Origin: Campylorhamphus procurvoides
Lineage: Eukaryota > Chordata > Aves > Passeriformes > Dendrocolaptidae
Length of the DNA stretch: 64,000 nucleotides
Assembly (NCBI GenBank): GCA_013396655.1
Contig: WBMV01008245.1
Span: 81,927 to 145,926, forward strand
Direction: 5' to 3'
The position numbers and the translations under genes were made by a program. The notes below the pieces were generated by a model. That model saw only the letters and a list, made by a program, of their open reading frames with translations. It ran no database searches and was not told where the DNA came from. This document shows positions 1 to 18,629 of this stretch, one piece after another (the first letter of the stretch is position 1; each line of letters begins with the position of its first letter).

Positions 1-87
1 GGGGTTGGGCAGGGGCCCGGTGCTCTGCACGGCCGGGGTGCGGGTCGGAGGCACCTTGTACGCCTCCAAGTCGTGGTCCTCCGGCAT
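1..87 (-). CDS. NDUFB10: NDUFB10 first coding exon (partial, runs off the left edge)
   Basis: Read on the minus strand from the ATG at 87-85, this gives 29 codons without a stop, starting MPEDHDLEAYKVPP and ending PLPNP at the window edge. NDUFB10 is an accessory subunit of mitochondrial respiratory complex I on the intermembrane-space side of the membrane arm. The acidic MP(E/D) start, the P-P-x-R-T-P motif and the PNP near residue 27 match the N-terminus I know for this family. The neighbour supports the call: in human, NDUFB10 lies beside RPL3L in divergent orientation, as here. The rest of the gene is outside the window. The exon is GC-rich and sits in a CpG-dense promoter. Identification rests on 29 residues plus synteny, so it is likely rather than certain. 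Confidence 0.82.
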   Translation of the reverse strand, partial: MPEDHDLEAYKVPPTRTPAVQSTGPLPNP

Positions 88-166
88 GGCGGCGGGCACG
101 GCACAAGATGGCGGCGGGCGCTGAGGGGAGCGGGGGGGCGGGAAATGGCGGCGGGCGCTGAGGGGN
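88..166 (-). promoter_or_regulatory. NDUFB10 5' UTR/promoter with YY1-type motifs
   Basis: This GC- and CpG-rich stretch lies immediately upstream of the NDUFB10 ATG. It contains AAGATGGCGGC at 105-115 and a second close copy, AAATGGCGGC, at 143-152. These match the YY1 consensus often found at transcription starts of housekeeping and mitochondrial genes. The sequence breaks at a single N at 166, and the 19 bases before the N repeat a segment about 37 bases upstream, so the real promoter may be incompletely assembled. RPL3L is transcribed the other way from further right, so the region may act in both directions. Confidence 0.55.
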
Positions 167-275
167 TATTCTGGCATTCCAATTATCTATTGCCTCAATC
201 TCTTTTCCAGTCAGAATCAAGAAGCCTTTCTTGCCTGGCATGATGGACAGATCTTCAGTCCAAGCCATGGTGCTT

Positions 276-447
276 GGTGCAGATGTTCACAGCTGGACTG
301 CCTGGTGCAGATGTTCACAGATGGCATGCCCAGTGCAGATGTTCACAGCTGGACTGCCTGGTGCAGATGTTCACATCTGGAGTGCCCGATGCAGATGTTC
401 ACAGTTGGCATACCCAGTGCAGATGTTCACAGCTGGACTACCTGGTA
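276..447. repeat. 28-bp minisatellite, about 6 copies
   Basis: The core GCAGATGTTCACA recurs at 279, 307, 335, 363, 391 and 419, an exact 28-base period with a few substitutions between copies. All three plus-strand frames stay open across it because 28 is not a multiple of 3 and the unit has few stops. It is not credible coding sequence. Confidence 0.93.
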
Positions 448-1349
448 TGCGCTGGGAAACTGCCCTAATTCCTGCCGCTCACGTGCGAGCTGTTCAGGAG
501 GGAGAAGTGTAAACTGAGACGGCACCAACTGACCTTTACCACTCCCCAACTGTCCTGTCCACCCTGCCAGCCTGGCCAGGAATGAAATGAATATCACGGT
601 GGGTGAAGTGAGTGGCTAAATTTGTGTCTTCAGACCGATAACCATCTTAAGTATTAATCTGGGCAGGCACTTACTGACGGCCTCTTTCTGCTGCTGCCCC
701 CGGCTGAAGACATCCCATGGTCGGTACAGCTCTGCTGCTGTCGCTTGTGTGCAGAGCAGGGCTGCCTTATGGTCATGGAAGTGCTGCTGGAATGGGGTCA
801 AGCTCCAGATAGTTCCCCTTAGGCTGGAAAATAAGCTTGGTAGGAAGTGCAGCCAGGCCTGGGACTCATCTCAGCAAGGAGGGAGCTGCAGTGGGTGCAG
901 GACTAACCCTTTGCTGCTTGGGCTGCCCCTCAATTCCCTGCCCTGAAACCCATTGCCTGAGAACGTCGCTTTCTCCCTGCATGACCTTGTGATTGGGCTT
1001 TATAGATTTATATCTTCTAATTTGTTTTTCAAGGTGCATTTTGAACCTGTGCATGTCCCTGTTACCAATTCCTTTGGGCATCCTTTCCTGGTTTTTTCCT
1101 AATCCTTGGTTGTGCTTGTTTCATGCCATTTTCCTTCAATGACACAAAGCCTGGGATTTCTGAGCAGGCCCTTTTGGTGCTGCAGGATACGAAAAAACTT
1201 GTTATAATTAAGAACACAGAAGGACAGACCTAGTAAAGAACATATTTCTCCTTCAAAGCCCCCACACAGGAGCTGAAGGAGGGAGGTTATGTTAAGTTTT
1301 TTATTTAATTGGCATAATTTGTCCAGAAGTTTAGTAAATTCATGCTGAC

Positions 1350-1560
1350 AGAGGGTAGGTTTAGTTTAGATATTAGGAAGGAATCCTGCTCTGTGAGGAT
1401 GGGCAGGCCCTGGCACAGGGTGCCCAGAGAAGCTGTGGCTGCCCCTGGATCCCTGGAAGTGTCTAAAGCCAGGTTGGATGGGGCTTGGAGCAACCTGGGC
1501 TGGTGGAAGGTGTCCCTGCCCATGGGCTTTGAGGTCCCTTCCAACCCAAACAATTCCACG
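1350..1560 (+). mobile_element. CR1 LINE 3'-end fragment
   Basis: The sequence follows the typical avian CR1 3' end: the GGGCAGGCCCTGGCACAGGG block, the CCTGGATCCCTGGAAGTGTC block, the TTGGAGCAACCTGGGCTGG block, then GGTCCCTTCCAACCCAAAC. It is a 5'-truncated non-autonomous copy with no reverse transcriptase reading frame. Confidence 0.9.
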
Positions 1561-1766
1561 GCTTTCTACTAAATTCTCCCATGCACATGCTGGAAGCTTG
1601 AAACAAATCCCATCCTGTTATGAGTTCTTGTGCTGGAATCAAGGAAGAAGAGCTCAGCATTCCCATGTTAAAAGGGAGGTTTCCAGCTGTGGCTTTTGTT
1701 GTTTTCCCTGTTGTCCCATTTTCTGGGACCTGAGAGGGAAGCTGACCTTTGCTGTTCCTCTCGCAG

Positions 1767-8832
<7,066 letters not shown>

Positions 8833-8868
8833 GGATGGAGATACCAGGCTGCCTGACGGGGCACCTCC

Positions 8869-8874
8869 AGTAAA
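8869..8874 (+). terminator. Possible RPL3L poly(A) signal (AGTAAA variant)
   Basis: AGTAAA lies 37 bases after the RPL3L stop codon and is followed within 30 bases by T-rich sequence. AGTAAA is a known weaker variant of AATAAA. No canonical plus-strand AATAAA is seen before the neighbouring convergent gene begins. Confidence 0.4.
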
Positions 8875-9352
8875 GGGCTCCAAGACATTCCTGCTCCTTG
8901 TTTTCCTTCTGGAGGGATGTCTTACCTGTTTTCAGGCTCCTCAGCAGGTGGGGATGGGCCAGGTGGTGCTTGACATTGGCCCATATGAACAGGGCCTAAC
9001 TGGGACAGCCAAGTGACTGCTCTGGCCTCTGGATCCTCCCTTTCCTTTGCCCAGTGATTCTTTTCCCCAGTCCCCCAAACCACCATTTCCCATCCTCTCT
9101 TCCAAAGGGGAGCAGAGCACTTTTGCCCCCGTTTCTCCTGGGAGCACAGGGCATGCCCCTGACCTGCCTGTGCCCAGTCTCCCTGATGGTCTCTCCCCTC
9201 TGCCTCTCACATGCTCACCCAGACACTGTTTTGCTGAGCTGAAGGTACAGCCTGTGGGATTTTCCCTGCTCAACCCCCCTGATCCCAGCCAGAATCCTCA
9301 GCAGATTTGTGTACAGCAAGATGACTGCTAGGCAGGGCTGGGCAGAGATGGA
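8875..9352. other. Short intergenic spacer between convergent genes
   Basis: This lies between the RPL3L 3' end and the poly(A) signal of the TEX2-like gene on the other strand. I see ordinary mixed sequence without repeats or exon-like conservation signatures. Confidence 0.5.
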
Positions 9353-9358
9353 TTTATT
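9353..9358 (-). terminator. Poly(A) signal of the TEX2-like gene
   Basis: TTTATT on the plus strand reads AATAAA on the minus strand, about 430 bases beyond the stop codon at 9785-9787. This gives a plausible 3' UTR for the minus-strand gene. Confidence 0.65.
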
Positions 9359-9784
9359 GAGTTTGGGCTCCTGTCCCACCCGTGCTCCCCTTGCAGTCCA
9401 GCTGCCTGTGGGGAGGGTGGGATGCCTTGGAGCTGTAATGGTTGGATCAGCAATGATCCCAACTCCTTCGGTGCAGAACTGGTCTGGGTGGCCTGCACCC
9501 TCTTTGGGAATCAGACAGTGGGAAGCCCAGCCTTCCACTGGTCCAGAGCTGCCTCTTTGAGCAGGAGTCCTGGGAACCTGGGGCATGAAGTTCCTGGGTC
9601 TCCAGAAGCTCCTTGTGCTGTGCCTGGCTCTGCCCTGGACGTGTGCTTGCAGGATTTGAGGAGGAGGCTCATCTGCAGAAGCAGAGGATGAGGATGAATC
9701 CAGGCTCAGCCAGGCCCTGGCTGTCCCCATGTCCCAGTGAGGTCCCTGAGCTCTGTGCAGGCTCCCTGTCCCTGGGAATGTGCT

Positions 9785-12700
9785 TCAGAGCCTCTTGTCC
9801 CCCTTGGCTGGGGGGTCCTGGGGCAGTCCCACAGTGGGTGGCCAGGGATCCAGACCGGAGCGCATGATGGGAATGATGAGATCGTCCATGTTTGGCATCA
9901 CCAAAATTTTCTGCAAGAGGAATCCAGAGTAACAAGTCAGTGGGTTTGAGCACCACTACCTGCCTGGGGGCACTGCCTGGAGGGGGCTTGGCAGGAGCCA
10001 CACTCAGGACAGAGACTCCCACCCCCTCAGCAGCAGCCCCAGGGCATTCCCACTTCTGCATATTGGGGTGAGGACAAGCAGGAACAGTTTTTCTTGGCCC
10101 TGCCCACCTCTCTGGCCTCATGGGTGTTCATGGCAGAGGGCAGGGACCAGCACTTTGAAACCATCCAAATGGGGAGCCCTAAGTATCTGTGGGGACATTT
10201 CTGCTCTTTGACCAGAAGGTGAGAGGCTGAGAACAAACCCTTATGATGGAAAATCTCCCAAACGTCCCCAAACCAGAGCAGATGGGTGGACTCAGCCCAG
10301 TCTGCCTGGCACTGGCTGAGACCCCAAGTCCCCCCTGCCTGGGGCAGGGCTGCAAAAGGGAGGAAACCACCTTTCCTCAAGCACCAGCCCTGGAGCTGCT
10401 TGTTGGGGTTTTGTTTCTTGACTGTCCAAAGCCAGACAGTCCAGACCAGGTGCTGGCTTTTTGTAGAGACAACTGGCCCAAACAGATTGATTATCCCTGA
10501 TGGCAGCAATGCCCAGGACTCAGCAGGGTTTGCTGAGCCCCTCAGCAGCCCAGGCACCTGAAATTCGTGTTGCAGCTTCTTCTCAATCCACTCGGTGACG
10601 TGCAGGAACGTCACCTCCCGCTCGCCCAGCTTGGGGCGCACCTTCAGCTCCAGCTGGGGTGGCACTCGGAAGCTGTACCTGCGGGGGGAAAGGAAAGAGG
10701 CAGAAAGCACCACGTCCCAAAGATGTGGCACAGCCCAGGTGGCCCCACTGCTGGGTTTTAGGGAGGAGGGGGCAGCTCAGTGTCCACAGATCCTGTCTTG
10801 GGCTGGGTGGAGACTCAGAGAAATGAGTCTGGGGCTTGGGAGTGCCCGTTGTTGGTGCCCCAGATGATCCCAAAGCACCAAAGCTGGCTCCTTGGAGCCA
10901 CAGGGAGCAAGGGGAGCTGGAAGAGGGATGTGCATGTGGGCAGAAGGAGAGCTGGTACCAGACACGGTCCGTCGGTGGCGGGGGGATGTTCACAGCCAAG
11001 GTTCCTGCCAGCTCCTGCACCTCCACCGTCAGCAGCAGTGGCGTGTTGGAAACCTCCTCCATCTTCTTCTTGATGAACTCGTTTTCTGTGGCCTTCTGGA
11101 AGTACTTGGACTTGGCGATCTTATCCACAAAGCGCAAGATTTTCCGGCTGGTGCTGTTGCCACTGACGTGGCTAAAGTGAGGGGAGCCTCAGGTCAGCAC
11201 AGGGTGAGACCCAGGGCCCTGCTGGGTTTTGGGGTCCCCCAGCCCTCTGCCAGGGCATCCCACAGGGACCGGGTCCCTTCTGAAGGGCTGCCACCGTGTG
11301 CCCTCCTGGGGACACCATCCCCACACCTCTCCAGCACCTCCCTGTGTCCCCTCTGGTGCAGACCCCCAACAGCCCCTTACCCCTCAGTGCCAGGTGGGGG
11401 GACCCGCTCCCCCAGGGCCCCCATGGGCTCTGCAGCAGTGACATCTTCCTCTTCGGAGGAGCCGGCGCTGGACGACTCAGCATCGCTGTCTGCCAGCAGG
11501 ATCAGCCGTGGCCGTGCCCTGCGAGCCCCAAGAGCATCACAGGGGTGCCCTGGGGGCAGCATTGTCTGGCTCAGGCAGGAGGAGGAGGATGAACCCACCC
11601 ATGCACAGCCTCCTTACCCCTCTCCACCTGCCTCTGCTGGGCCACTCTCCTCTGCAGTGCTCTCCTTCCCCAGCTTGCTGAGGTTCATCTTTGTCTCCAG
11701 TGTCATCTGCAATGAGCCGCTGTAGGTGACCTCCATGTCCACCCAGAGCCCTGCCAGGGAGAGGGACAGGGTGAGACCAGGTCAGAACCACAGGGGCAGG
11801 GCTGCTTGTGCACCTACCAAAACTTCTCTGCCTCAGGGACCAGGCTGGCACCTCAGTGAAGCTGCTGTGATGGCAGCCCTTGGGTCCCTGTGGGGCTCTT
11901 ACCTCGCTCATTGATGGTGGGGTTGGAGGCACTGAGGACTGAGGGGATGGATGTGCCCATGTCCAGCTCTGTCAGCGTCAGCTCATTCATGAAATAGGGG
12001 AGCTGATGGAGGGAAACCCCACAGGGATGGTCACTGCAGCCTGACACCTGCCATGGGGCTGGGGGACGGGGGTCCCCCGGGTGCTGGGGTGCTCCTGCCT
12101 CTCACCTTGATCTTGCTCAACTTCTTCTGGATCTTGTTGGACACTTGCTCTGCCCAGTACTGCTCCCGGAGGAAATCCCAGAAGATGCGCCCCACCAGGG
12201 CGTTCATCCAGGCCATGCCCACCTCGCTGTGCCCACCTGTGTCCTCGCTGAGCTGGGAGGGGACAGGAGCCACTGTGCCCTAGAGGGAGGTGGCCCCAAG
12301 AGCAGTGGGACCTGCTGTCCAGGCCCTCCCCTGCCCCAGAGCTTGGCTGCTCCAGCCACAGTGCCGGGAGGGAGGAGATGAACCACAGCCTGGTGGTGGC
12401 TCCTCACAGGGTCCATCAGTCCCACTCCCAGAGCTGGCTTTGCCCCACTCACCTTGGTGGGCGTGGGGCTGCCCAGAGCCCCCTGAGAGGGGCTCTGGTT
12501 CGGGCTGGCTGCTCCCTGTGCTGGCACAAATCGGGCCATGTAGGTGTTGTAATCCAGGTAAATCTCCTCCACACTTCCCAACAGATCCTTGGGTGGGACA
12601 GTGGAGGGGATGTCCTCAGTGCTCCCTCCGCTGCTGCTGCTGCTGCTCTGTGGAGCCCCTCCCACACCTGGGGACATGGGGACATGGAATCCAAGAGTCA

Positions 12701-14482
12701 TTTAGGCTGGAAAACCCCCTAATGTAACCAAGTCCAGCCTTCCCCCCAACACTGCCAAGGCCATCACTCGACCATGACCCCAGGGGCCACATCCACGTGG
12801 CTTTTAAATGCCCCCATGCTCATTGCTGCCCACCAATGGGTTGTGTTCCTGGCACATCTCCCACCCAGACCAGCCCTGGCACAGAGCAGAGGCCTTGGTG
12901 GCCGTGTCTCACCTGCCCTGGTGTCACCGTGGCTGCTGGGTGTCCCACGGGAGGCTTGCACAAGGTGCTGGTACCACTCCTCCTTCTCCCGCCCCGTCCT
13001 CCCAAACAGGTACAGGCACCTCTCCCTGCAGTCCCCTGGGATGTCCTGCCCGGACACTGGGACCTTCTTTGTCCCCTCATCCCCCTGCAGCTCCGTGTCC
13101 TGCTCCTCGCTGCTCCTGCCCTCCCCCTCGGCCGGCTCGGGGAGGAGGACACAGATGGGGTATTTCTTGTTCCAGGTTCTCTTTCGGGCCAGGCTGGGGG
13201 GGCACAGGAACACCTGCAGCACCAAGAGCTGGGGTGAGGCCAGGCCAGGTGTGGGGGGTCCCCATGGGAGGGCCCCGGGCACTGCCAGGCTCACCTTGGC
13301 GTCGGTCAGGTCGTAGCATCGGTGGCTGACGAAGACGGTGTCGAGGATCTCCTCCTCGAAGGTGGCCCGGCGTGGGATGTTGCTCTTGGGGTAGGACAGC
13401 TTGAGGGTGGCCCCGTCCAGCACGGCGAGCACCGAGTGCGTGAGCGAGGGGTGGAAAAGCTCAGGGTCGTAGATGTGCAGCTGGTTCATCCAGCCCTGGC
13501 GGAGGGAAGGAACGGGGAGCCAATGTCTCCTGCAATGCCAGGGGGGCAGGCAGCCTGTACCCACCATGGGACCCCCTCCAGCCCCCCACCCAGCCCGCCC
13601 CTCTCCTACCTGGAGGTGGAGGGTTTCCCGTGGCTCCCCCGAGAGCAGTTTGGGGCGCAGGTGTCCCCATGGTCCCCGCGTGTCCGGCGGAGCCTTGGGC
13701 ACGAGGAGGAGGACGGCGAGGAAGCCGAGCACGAGGCCGCAGAGCATCCCCACGCAGAGCCCGGCGGCGTAGGGTGGCAGGGGCAGCACCAGGTACCCAT
13801 AGGCCAGGAGGGCGATGGTGGCGAGGGCCCTGCCTGGCACCGTGCCCCCGGAGCGTGCCGGTGGTGGCTCCTCGGGCGGTGGGAGCGGGGGGTCTGCATC
13901 CTGCCGTGCCACCTCCACCACCTGGATCACATCCCCGTAGGAGCAGATCTCATAGCGGCAGTTCAGGGTGGGCTCCCAGGGCGTCCAGTCCCGCACCCGG
14001 TGCCGTCCCCCGGGCCCACGTCCCCCCGGGGTGCCAGGGCTGCCCTCCGGCTCCTTGGCACGGGCTGTGGGGCTGCTCTCCTCGGCCATGAGCCGGCTGA
14101 GCCTGCTGAGGGGCTCCTGCACGGCCTCCGACAGCCTCCTCCGTGTGTCCTCCAGCCTGGCGTCGCGCAGCCGGAGCAGCGTGGCCCTGCTCTCTGATGG
14201 GGAGATGCTGGGCGAGGACGGAGCCGTGCGGGACTTGGCCGGGCTCAGCCGGGGTTGGGGGGCCCGTGGGAGGTCGGCCAGGAGCATCCCCATGGGCTGG
14301 GGCGATGGGGGATGCTTTGTGTCCCCATCCGTGGTGGGATGGAGCCCACCAAGGTCCTCCCTGGTGCCAGCTGGGTGGGGTGTTGGTCCATCGGTGTCCC
14401 CACGGCGAGGTGACCCTGGGGATGGTGCCAGGGCTGGAGAGGCATCGGCTGCCAGTGCAGCCTGGTCTGCCATGGCTCGCAT
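9785..14482 (-). CDS. TEX2-like protein (TEX2 paralogue), SMP-domain lipid-transfer protein, 11 coding exons
   Basis: Minus-strand coding exons in transcript order: 14482-13610, 13495-13295, 13213-12913, 12667-12453, 12252-12106, 12002-11903, 11750-11618, 11518-11381, 11171-10959, 10678-10558, 9910-9785. All have GT-AG borders and sum to 856 codons (855 residues). The product is shorter than TEX2 (over 1100 residues), mainly in the N-terminus. Residues 1-100 are Pro/Ser-rich. SRTAPSSPSISPSESR and EDTRRRLSEAVQEPL (about 84-125) match a conserved TEX2 segment. Two hydrophobic spans follow at about 219-234 and 238-261. Residues 292-450 form a split PH-like region with SLARKRTWNKKYPIC and LYLFGRTGREKEEWY (425-439). 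The SMP domain starts near 531 (GRIFWDFLREQYW, LPYFMNELTLTELDMG, FVDKIAKSKYFQKATE, VNIPPPPTDRVWY) and the C-terminus keeps VMPNMDDLIIPIM. SMP proteins shuttle lipids at ER-organelle contacts; location and activity here are inferred. A second ATG at 14473-14471 has the stronger context GCCATGG and would give 852 residues. In human no gene lies between RPL3L and MSRB1. Confidence 0.93.
12686..12822 (-). mobile_element. CR1 3' end in an intron of the TEX2-like gene
   Basis: ATGGAATCCAAGAGTCATTTAGGCTGGAAAA, then AAGTCCAGCC, ACACTGCCAAGGCC and GGCTTTTAAATGCC follow a CR1 end read from its 3' terminus, so the element is on the minus strand, the same strand as the host gene. It lies between the exons 12453-12667 and 12913-13213. 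Confidence 0.82.
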
Positions 14483-15727
14483 CACCGACGGCGCTGACGG
14501 GGAGCAGAGGGGTCAGATCAGCTCCGTGTCACCCCAGGGCACAGCACGTTCCTGCCCCCGTCCTGCTTTCCCCATCACCATCACCATGAGCCCCGAGCGG
14601 GAGTGGGTGACCCCAGGGACCCCATTACTGGGCGCCTTCCAGCCTATTTTGGGATGCACTTGGAGCTTGTGGCTCTCCTTGGGCTTCCTGGCAGGGGTGG
14701 GATGGAGGAGGCACCGTGGCAAGATGAGCTCAGGGATGGTGTGTGGGATAAACCTCGGGCAGGCAATGGAGCTTCTGAGAACCCCAAACCACCAGCCAGG
14801 TCTGCAGCCAAGCAAGGGGGATTTTCCTGCACCAGGATGTTCTGCTGGTCCCAGGGAAGGCGCTGGGGCTGCAAGGAGAGATGCCAGGCCAGCAGGCAGG
14901 ACTCTCTGACTCCTCTAAATGTTTCTGGCATAACCAGTGGTGGTTTGGCTCCCACTTTGTGCAGTGCGTGAACCGAAATGGAGCCAGTCCAAGCTCTGGG
15001 CCCAGCGCAGTGTGGGGATGTTCTGGGGGTCAGGAATCTCTGGTTTTACTGAAGGGGCACAAAAGTTTCCCTGACAAAGTTTCTGTAGCCTTGAGGGTGC
15101 CCTTGGCCATGGCAAAGTCTGTCCTGTCCCCACGAGCCACCACAATCCCTCACTGCTGCACTCTGTCCAAACCCAAGGGCTGACCCACCCCCAGACTGTG
15201 CCCTGTCCATGATTTTGAGAGGGAGGATGGATGTGCAGGATGGACTCTGCAGAGCCATGGTGGTGCTGAGCCAGCTCCCAGCAGGTCCATGGGGTGCTCA
15301 GCCTCTGCCCCTTGCAGCATCCCTGCATCCTGCCATCCCAGGAACCCTCACACCCAGCACCGCCTCGCCCTGGATCTTCAAAGCTCCTCACTGCCAGGAA
15401 TTAATTACAGGCTGTGCTGCAGCTGCCTCCAGCCCCCTTTATGTAATCTCACGTTCCTCAGCTCTCACTTTGCTTCTGATTTACAGGAGCCACTTGTTAA
15501 CCCCAAATCACCCTTGGCTGATTGCCCCAGTGGGCCCAGTAAGCAGCAGAGAGCCCAGCTGGGGGGTGGTGCCATCCAACCCATGGGCAGGGCTGTGGCA
15601 GTGCTGGCACCACTGGCACCCCTGGCAGATGGAGAGTCTGGGGCACCCAGCAAAGCACCCCAAACCAGCCAAACAAGGAGAGAGCAGAGGAAAATGAATG
15701 ATGGAGCTGGGCCTGAGAAGTGATTTA

Positions 15728-15823
15728 GCCTAAGGGAAAGTGTCTCTGTCCATGGTAGGGAGTTGGAACTGGATGGTCTTCAGGGTCACCTCCAATCAAA
15801 CCATTCCATGATTCTATGATTTT
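15728..15823 (+). mobile_element. CR1 3' tail
   Basis: GTGTCTCTGTCCATGGTAGG, GGAACTGGATGGTCTTCAGG, CACCTCCAATCAAACCATTCC and the terminal ATGATTCTATGATT are the end of a CR1 element. The final ATTCTATG repeat is well preserved. Confidence 0.88.
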
Positions 15824-18629
15824 AAGGGATCCCTTCCCTGGTCGTGCAGGGCCCTGTTCCTCTTCCAGCCAAGTACAGCAACCAGGACACCCCTTGCCCC
15901 TCATCATGCTGGTTTCCCAGTGCCATCCCCAGTATCCCCAGTACTGCCCATCACCCTTGGCTGTTCCTACCAGAACGCCCCGGGGCTGGTCCTTGGTGGG
16001 TCACTCGGCCTGGCCACTGCTCCCTGTCCCCTCTGGGTCAGGGGGACACCAGCTCCCCTGCGCTGGGCTCGGTGCTCCCCTCTGCCGTGCCCGTCTCTGC
16101 TCCCACTGCTCCCGTACTCGTGGGTTTTAAAAGCTAAAAAAAAAAAAAGGCAGAAAAAAAAAGAAGTCTGTTTCCTGAGAGACCATTAGCACGGTGGAAG
16201 ACAGAGATAATAATAGCCTGGCTTTGGATGGGAGTTCTCCTGTGGCAGGGATGGCGAGTACAGCTCTGGGGAGGGGGTGCTGGGAGGGAGGGGGCACCAG
16301 GGATGGAGCCAGCTGGGTGGCATGGCTGGGCCAGCAGCACTCCAGGATGGAGGGTCCACGCTGAGGAGCCCTGGGGGAGGCTTTGCTGCTGGCTCAGGCT
16401 TCAGAGAGCAAATACTGAGTGCAGAGGTGCCCCAGCACAAACCCACCTTCCAGCCAGGAGCTTGTCCCCAGCCTGTGGCAGGACAAGGGAATTCTTTTTG
16501 CTCTTCACAGGATAAATTGGATAGAAAGGTTCTGGCAAGTGTTTTCATCAAGCTCTGGGGGCAGCTGGCTGGGCTCAGCTGGCTGGTGGGGTCATGGGGA
16601 TGACAATTGCTTTGGAAATGCTCTCAGGGGGTGTTCCCACAGCCCTGGTGGTACCTGTGCTGTGTTGGATGTCCCATTGAGGAGAGGTGCTTGAGACATC
16701 TCACCCAGGACATCTCTGCAGGGCAGGGACACAGGGAACCAGTGACTGTGCCCCCCTCGCTGCAGCTGGAAACCAAAGCCACAACCATCAGTGAATGTCT
16801 CCACTGGATTCCAGCTCTGAAATTCAGCTCCTTGCTCTCAGCTCTGGTTCAGGGCTTGGATTTGACATGAAACACACAAAAGCTGTGGCCCAGCTTGTGC
16901 TGGTGCCTTGGAGTGTCTCCCCCTCACATGGCCAAGGAGCAGGAGCTGGAACAGCACAGCACAGGGCGATGCTCCCTGGTCACTGTCCCATCAGTGTTCA
17001 CTCACTCCCAGGTGGGCACTGCCCACCCACTGTCTGCTTTGGTTGTCAAATCAGGGAGAGTTGATTGAAACATTAATTTCCCTCAGCCCTCAGGTTAGTT
17101 AGGGTGGTGGTGGCACTGCGCTCTGCCAGGCTTTCCTCACCCAGCCAAAGGAGCTGGAAATCCCTCTCTAATTATCTGCACCAGACACGGTGACAGAGCC
17201 CGGCTCCTGTGGCTGTGACAGTGCCCTGGAGCTCTCTGTGATACCCCGAGATCAGGGAGTGCTGGGCTTTGCTGCAGCCTCAGGATGTCACTCTGGGCAA
17301 TGGCCTGGGCACTGTGGGGTCCCAGCTCTGTCCTCTGCTCCCACTTCCACACACACTTCTTCTCAGGGGTTTTACTGGAGTGGATTTCATGCTGGTGAGG
17401 GAGCGAGGAGCTGGGTAGGTTTGAGCACTGCAGGAACGGCTCCAGTGGGAGTCTGAGAGCCAGCCAGCACCTTGACCCTCTCCCAAAGCCTCTCTACCAC
17501 CCTGTGCATCCCAGCCCTGCCTCTCCATGGATTTTGCTTCACTCCCATGTCTCAGCCATTCCCATTCTCTGCCCATTGTTCCCAAGACCTTCACATCCCT
17601 CACGGGAGCTCCTAGCCCTGGGGAAGGATCCAGCCAGTTCCCGTACCCATCTCATTAACACCGGCACAGCTTCACCACGGGAATTTGGGCGAGCAGCAGA
17701 TACTGGATGGACGGTGCTGCTGAGACCCAGGTCCCGGCAGCTGCTGCAGCTCCTTCCACTGCCTGCAAATCGCCAAGGTGTGCAGGGCCCTGGAGTCTGC
17801 CTGGAGCTGCTCCTGCCATCCCGCTGCTCTGATCTCTGTGGATCTTACGGGAGGTGCTTTCAGCACATCGAGCGGGTGACACGGCGCATTCCCGGCTCCC
17901 CGAGCCCCGAGGGGCAGCGCCAGAGCCCCTTCCTCCCCCAGCCCAGGCTCCTGCCACGACTCATCAATCCCCGGGGCTGGAGAGGCAGCTGAGCCGGCCA
18001 CAGACGAAGCCTGACCTAATTCAAAGCGGCAGCACCTTGCGGGCAGGAGCCTCGCCGGCGAGGGTCCCGCAGCCCCCGGGGATGTCCCCATGGGCATTGG
18101 GGAATGGGGATCCATCGCAGCACATCGCTGCGGCCGCAGGGCAGCAGGGACAGACCGCGGCTCGTGCCCACAGCGGGCCAAAATTCCTCCTCTTGCGCCA
18201 GGAAGGTGCCATTTCCATGAGAGCCCAAACCCGAGGATTCACCCGAAATTCTTCGGGAAAACTGGGGAAGGAGGGACTTGTGGCGATGATTTTTGGAAGG
18301 AGCAAGAAGCTGCAGCAGCTCATCCCCTCCAGCACCTGCCAGGGTTCACCTTCAAAGCCCTCACCTTGCCACACGCCGGGCTGGTACCTCCGCCTCTCCG
18401 GGACCCCCGGTGCCCGCAGGCGGCCCCGGTCGGACCCCGCATCCCCCCGGCTCTGCTGTCCCTGGGCCGGGGGACGGGGGTCCCAGCTGAGCCCGTGCCC
18501 GCATCCATCCCCGGAGTCCTGGGGGTGCCTGGGGGGACCCCCAGTCCCGACCACCACCCACCCACCGCCCTACTGGGGAAACTGGCGCTGCCCCGGCCCC
18601 GCAGCGCCCGTACCTGCGGCAGGCGGGGG

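Larger units (their letters stand above)
167..1766. other. RPL3L 5' flank / first intron region, no coding exon identified
   Basis: In RPL3-family genes the first exon carries only the initiator ATG before a splice donor, and the second exon starts at the second codon. The second exon is visible at 1767, so the ATG exon should lie in this stretch or in sequence lost at the N at 166. ATG-GT occurrences near 267, 715 and 767 all have weak donor contexts and none can be chosen. The stretch holds a 28-bp minisatellite (276-447) and a CR1 fragment (about 1350-1560). I see no other gene. Confidence 0.6.

Noticed and set aside
13322..14197. A 291-codon plus-strand frame
   Set aside because: It is the opposite strand of the first and second coding exons of the TEX2-like gene, kept open by high GC content.
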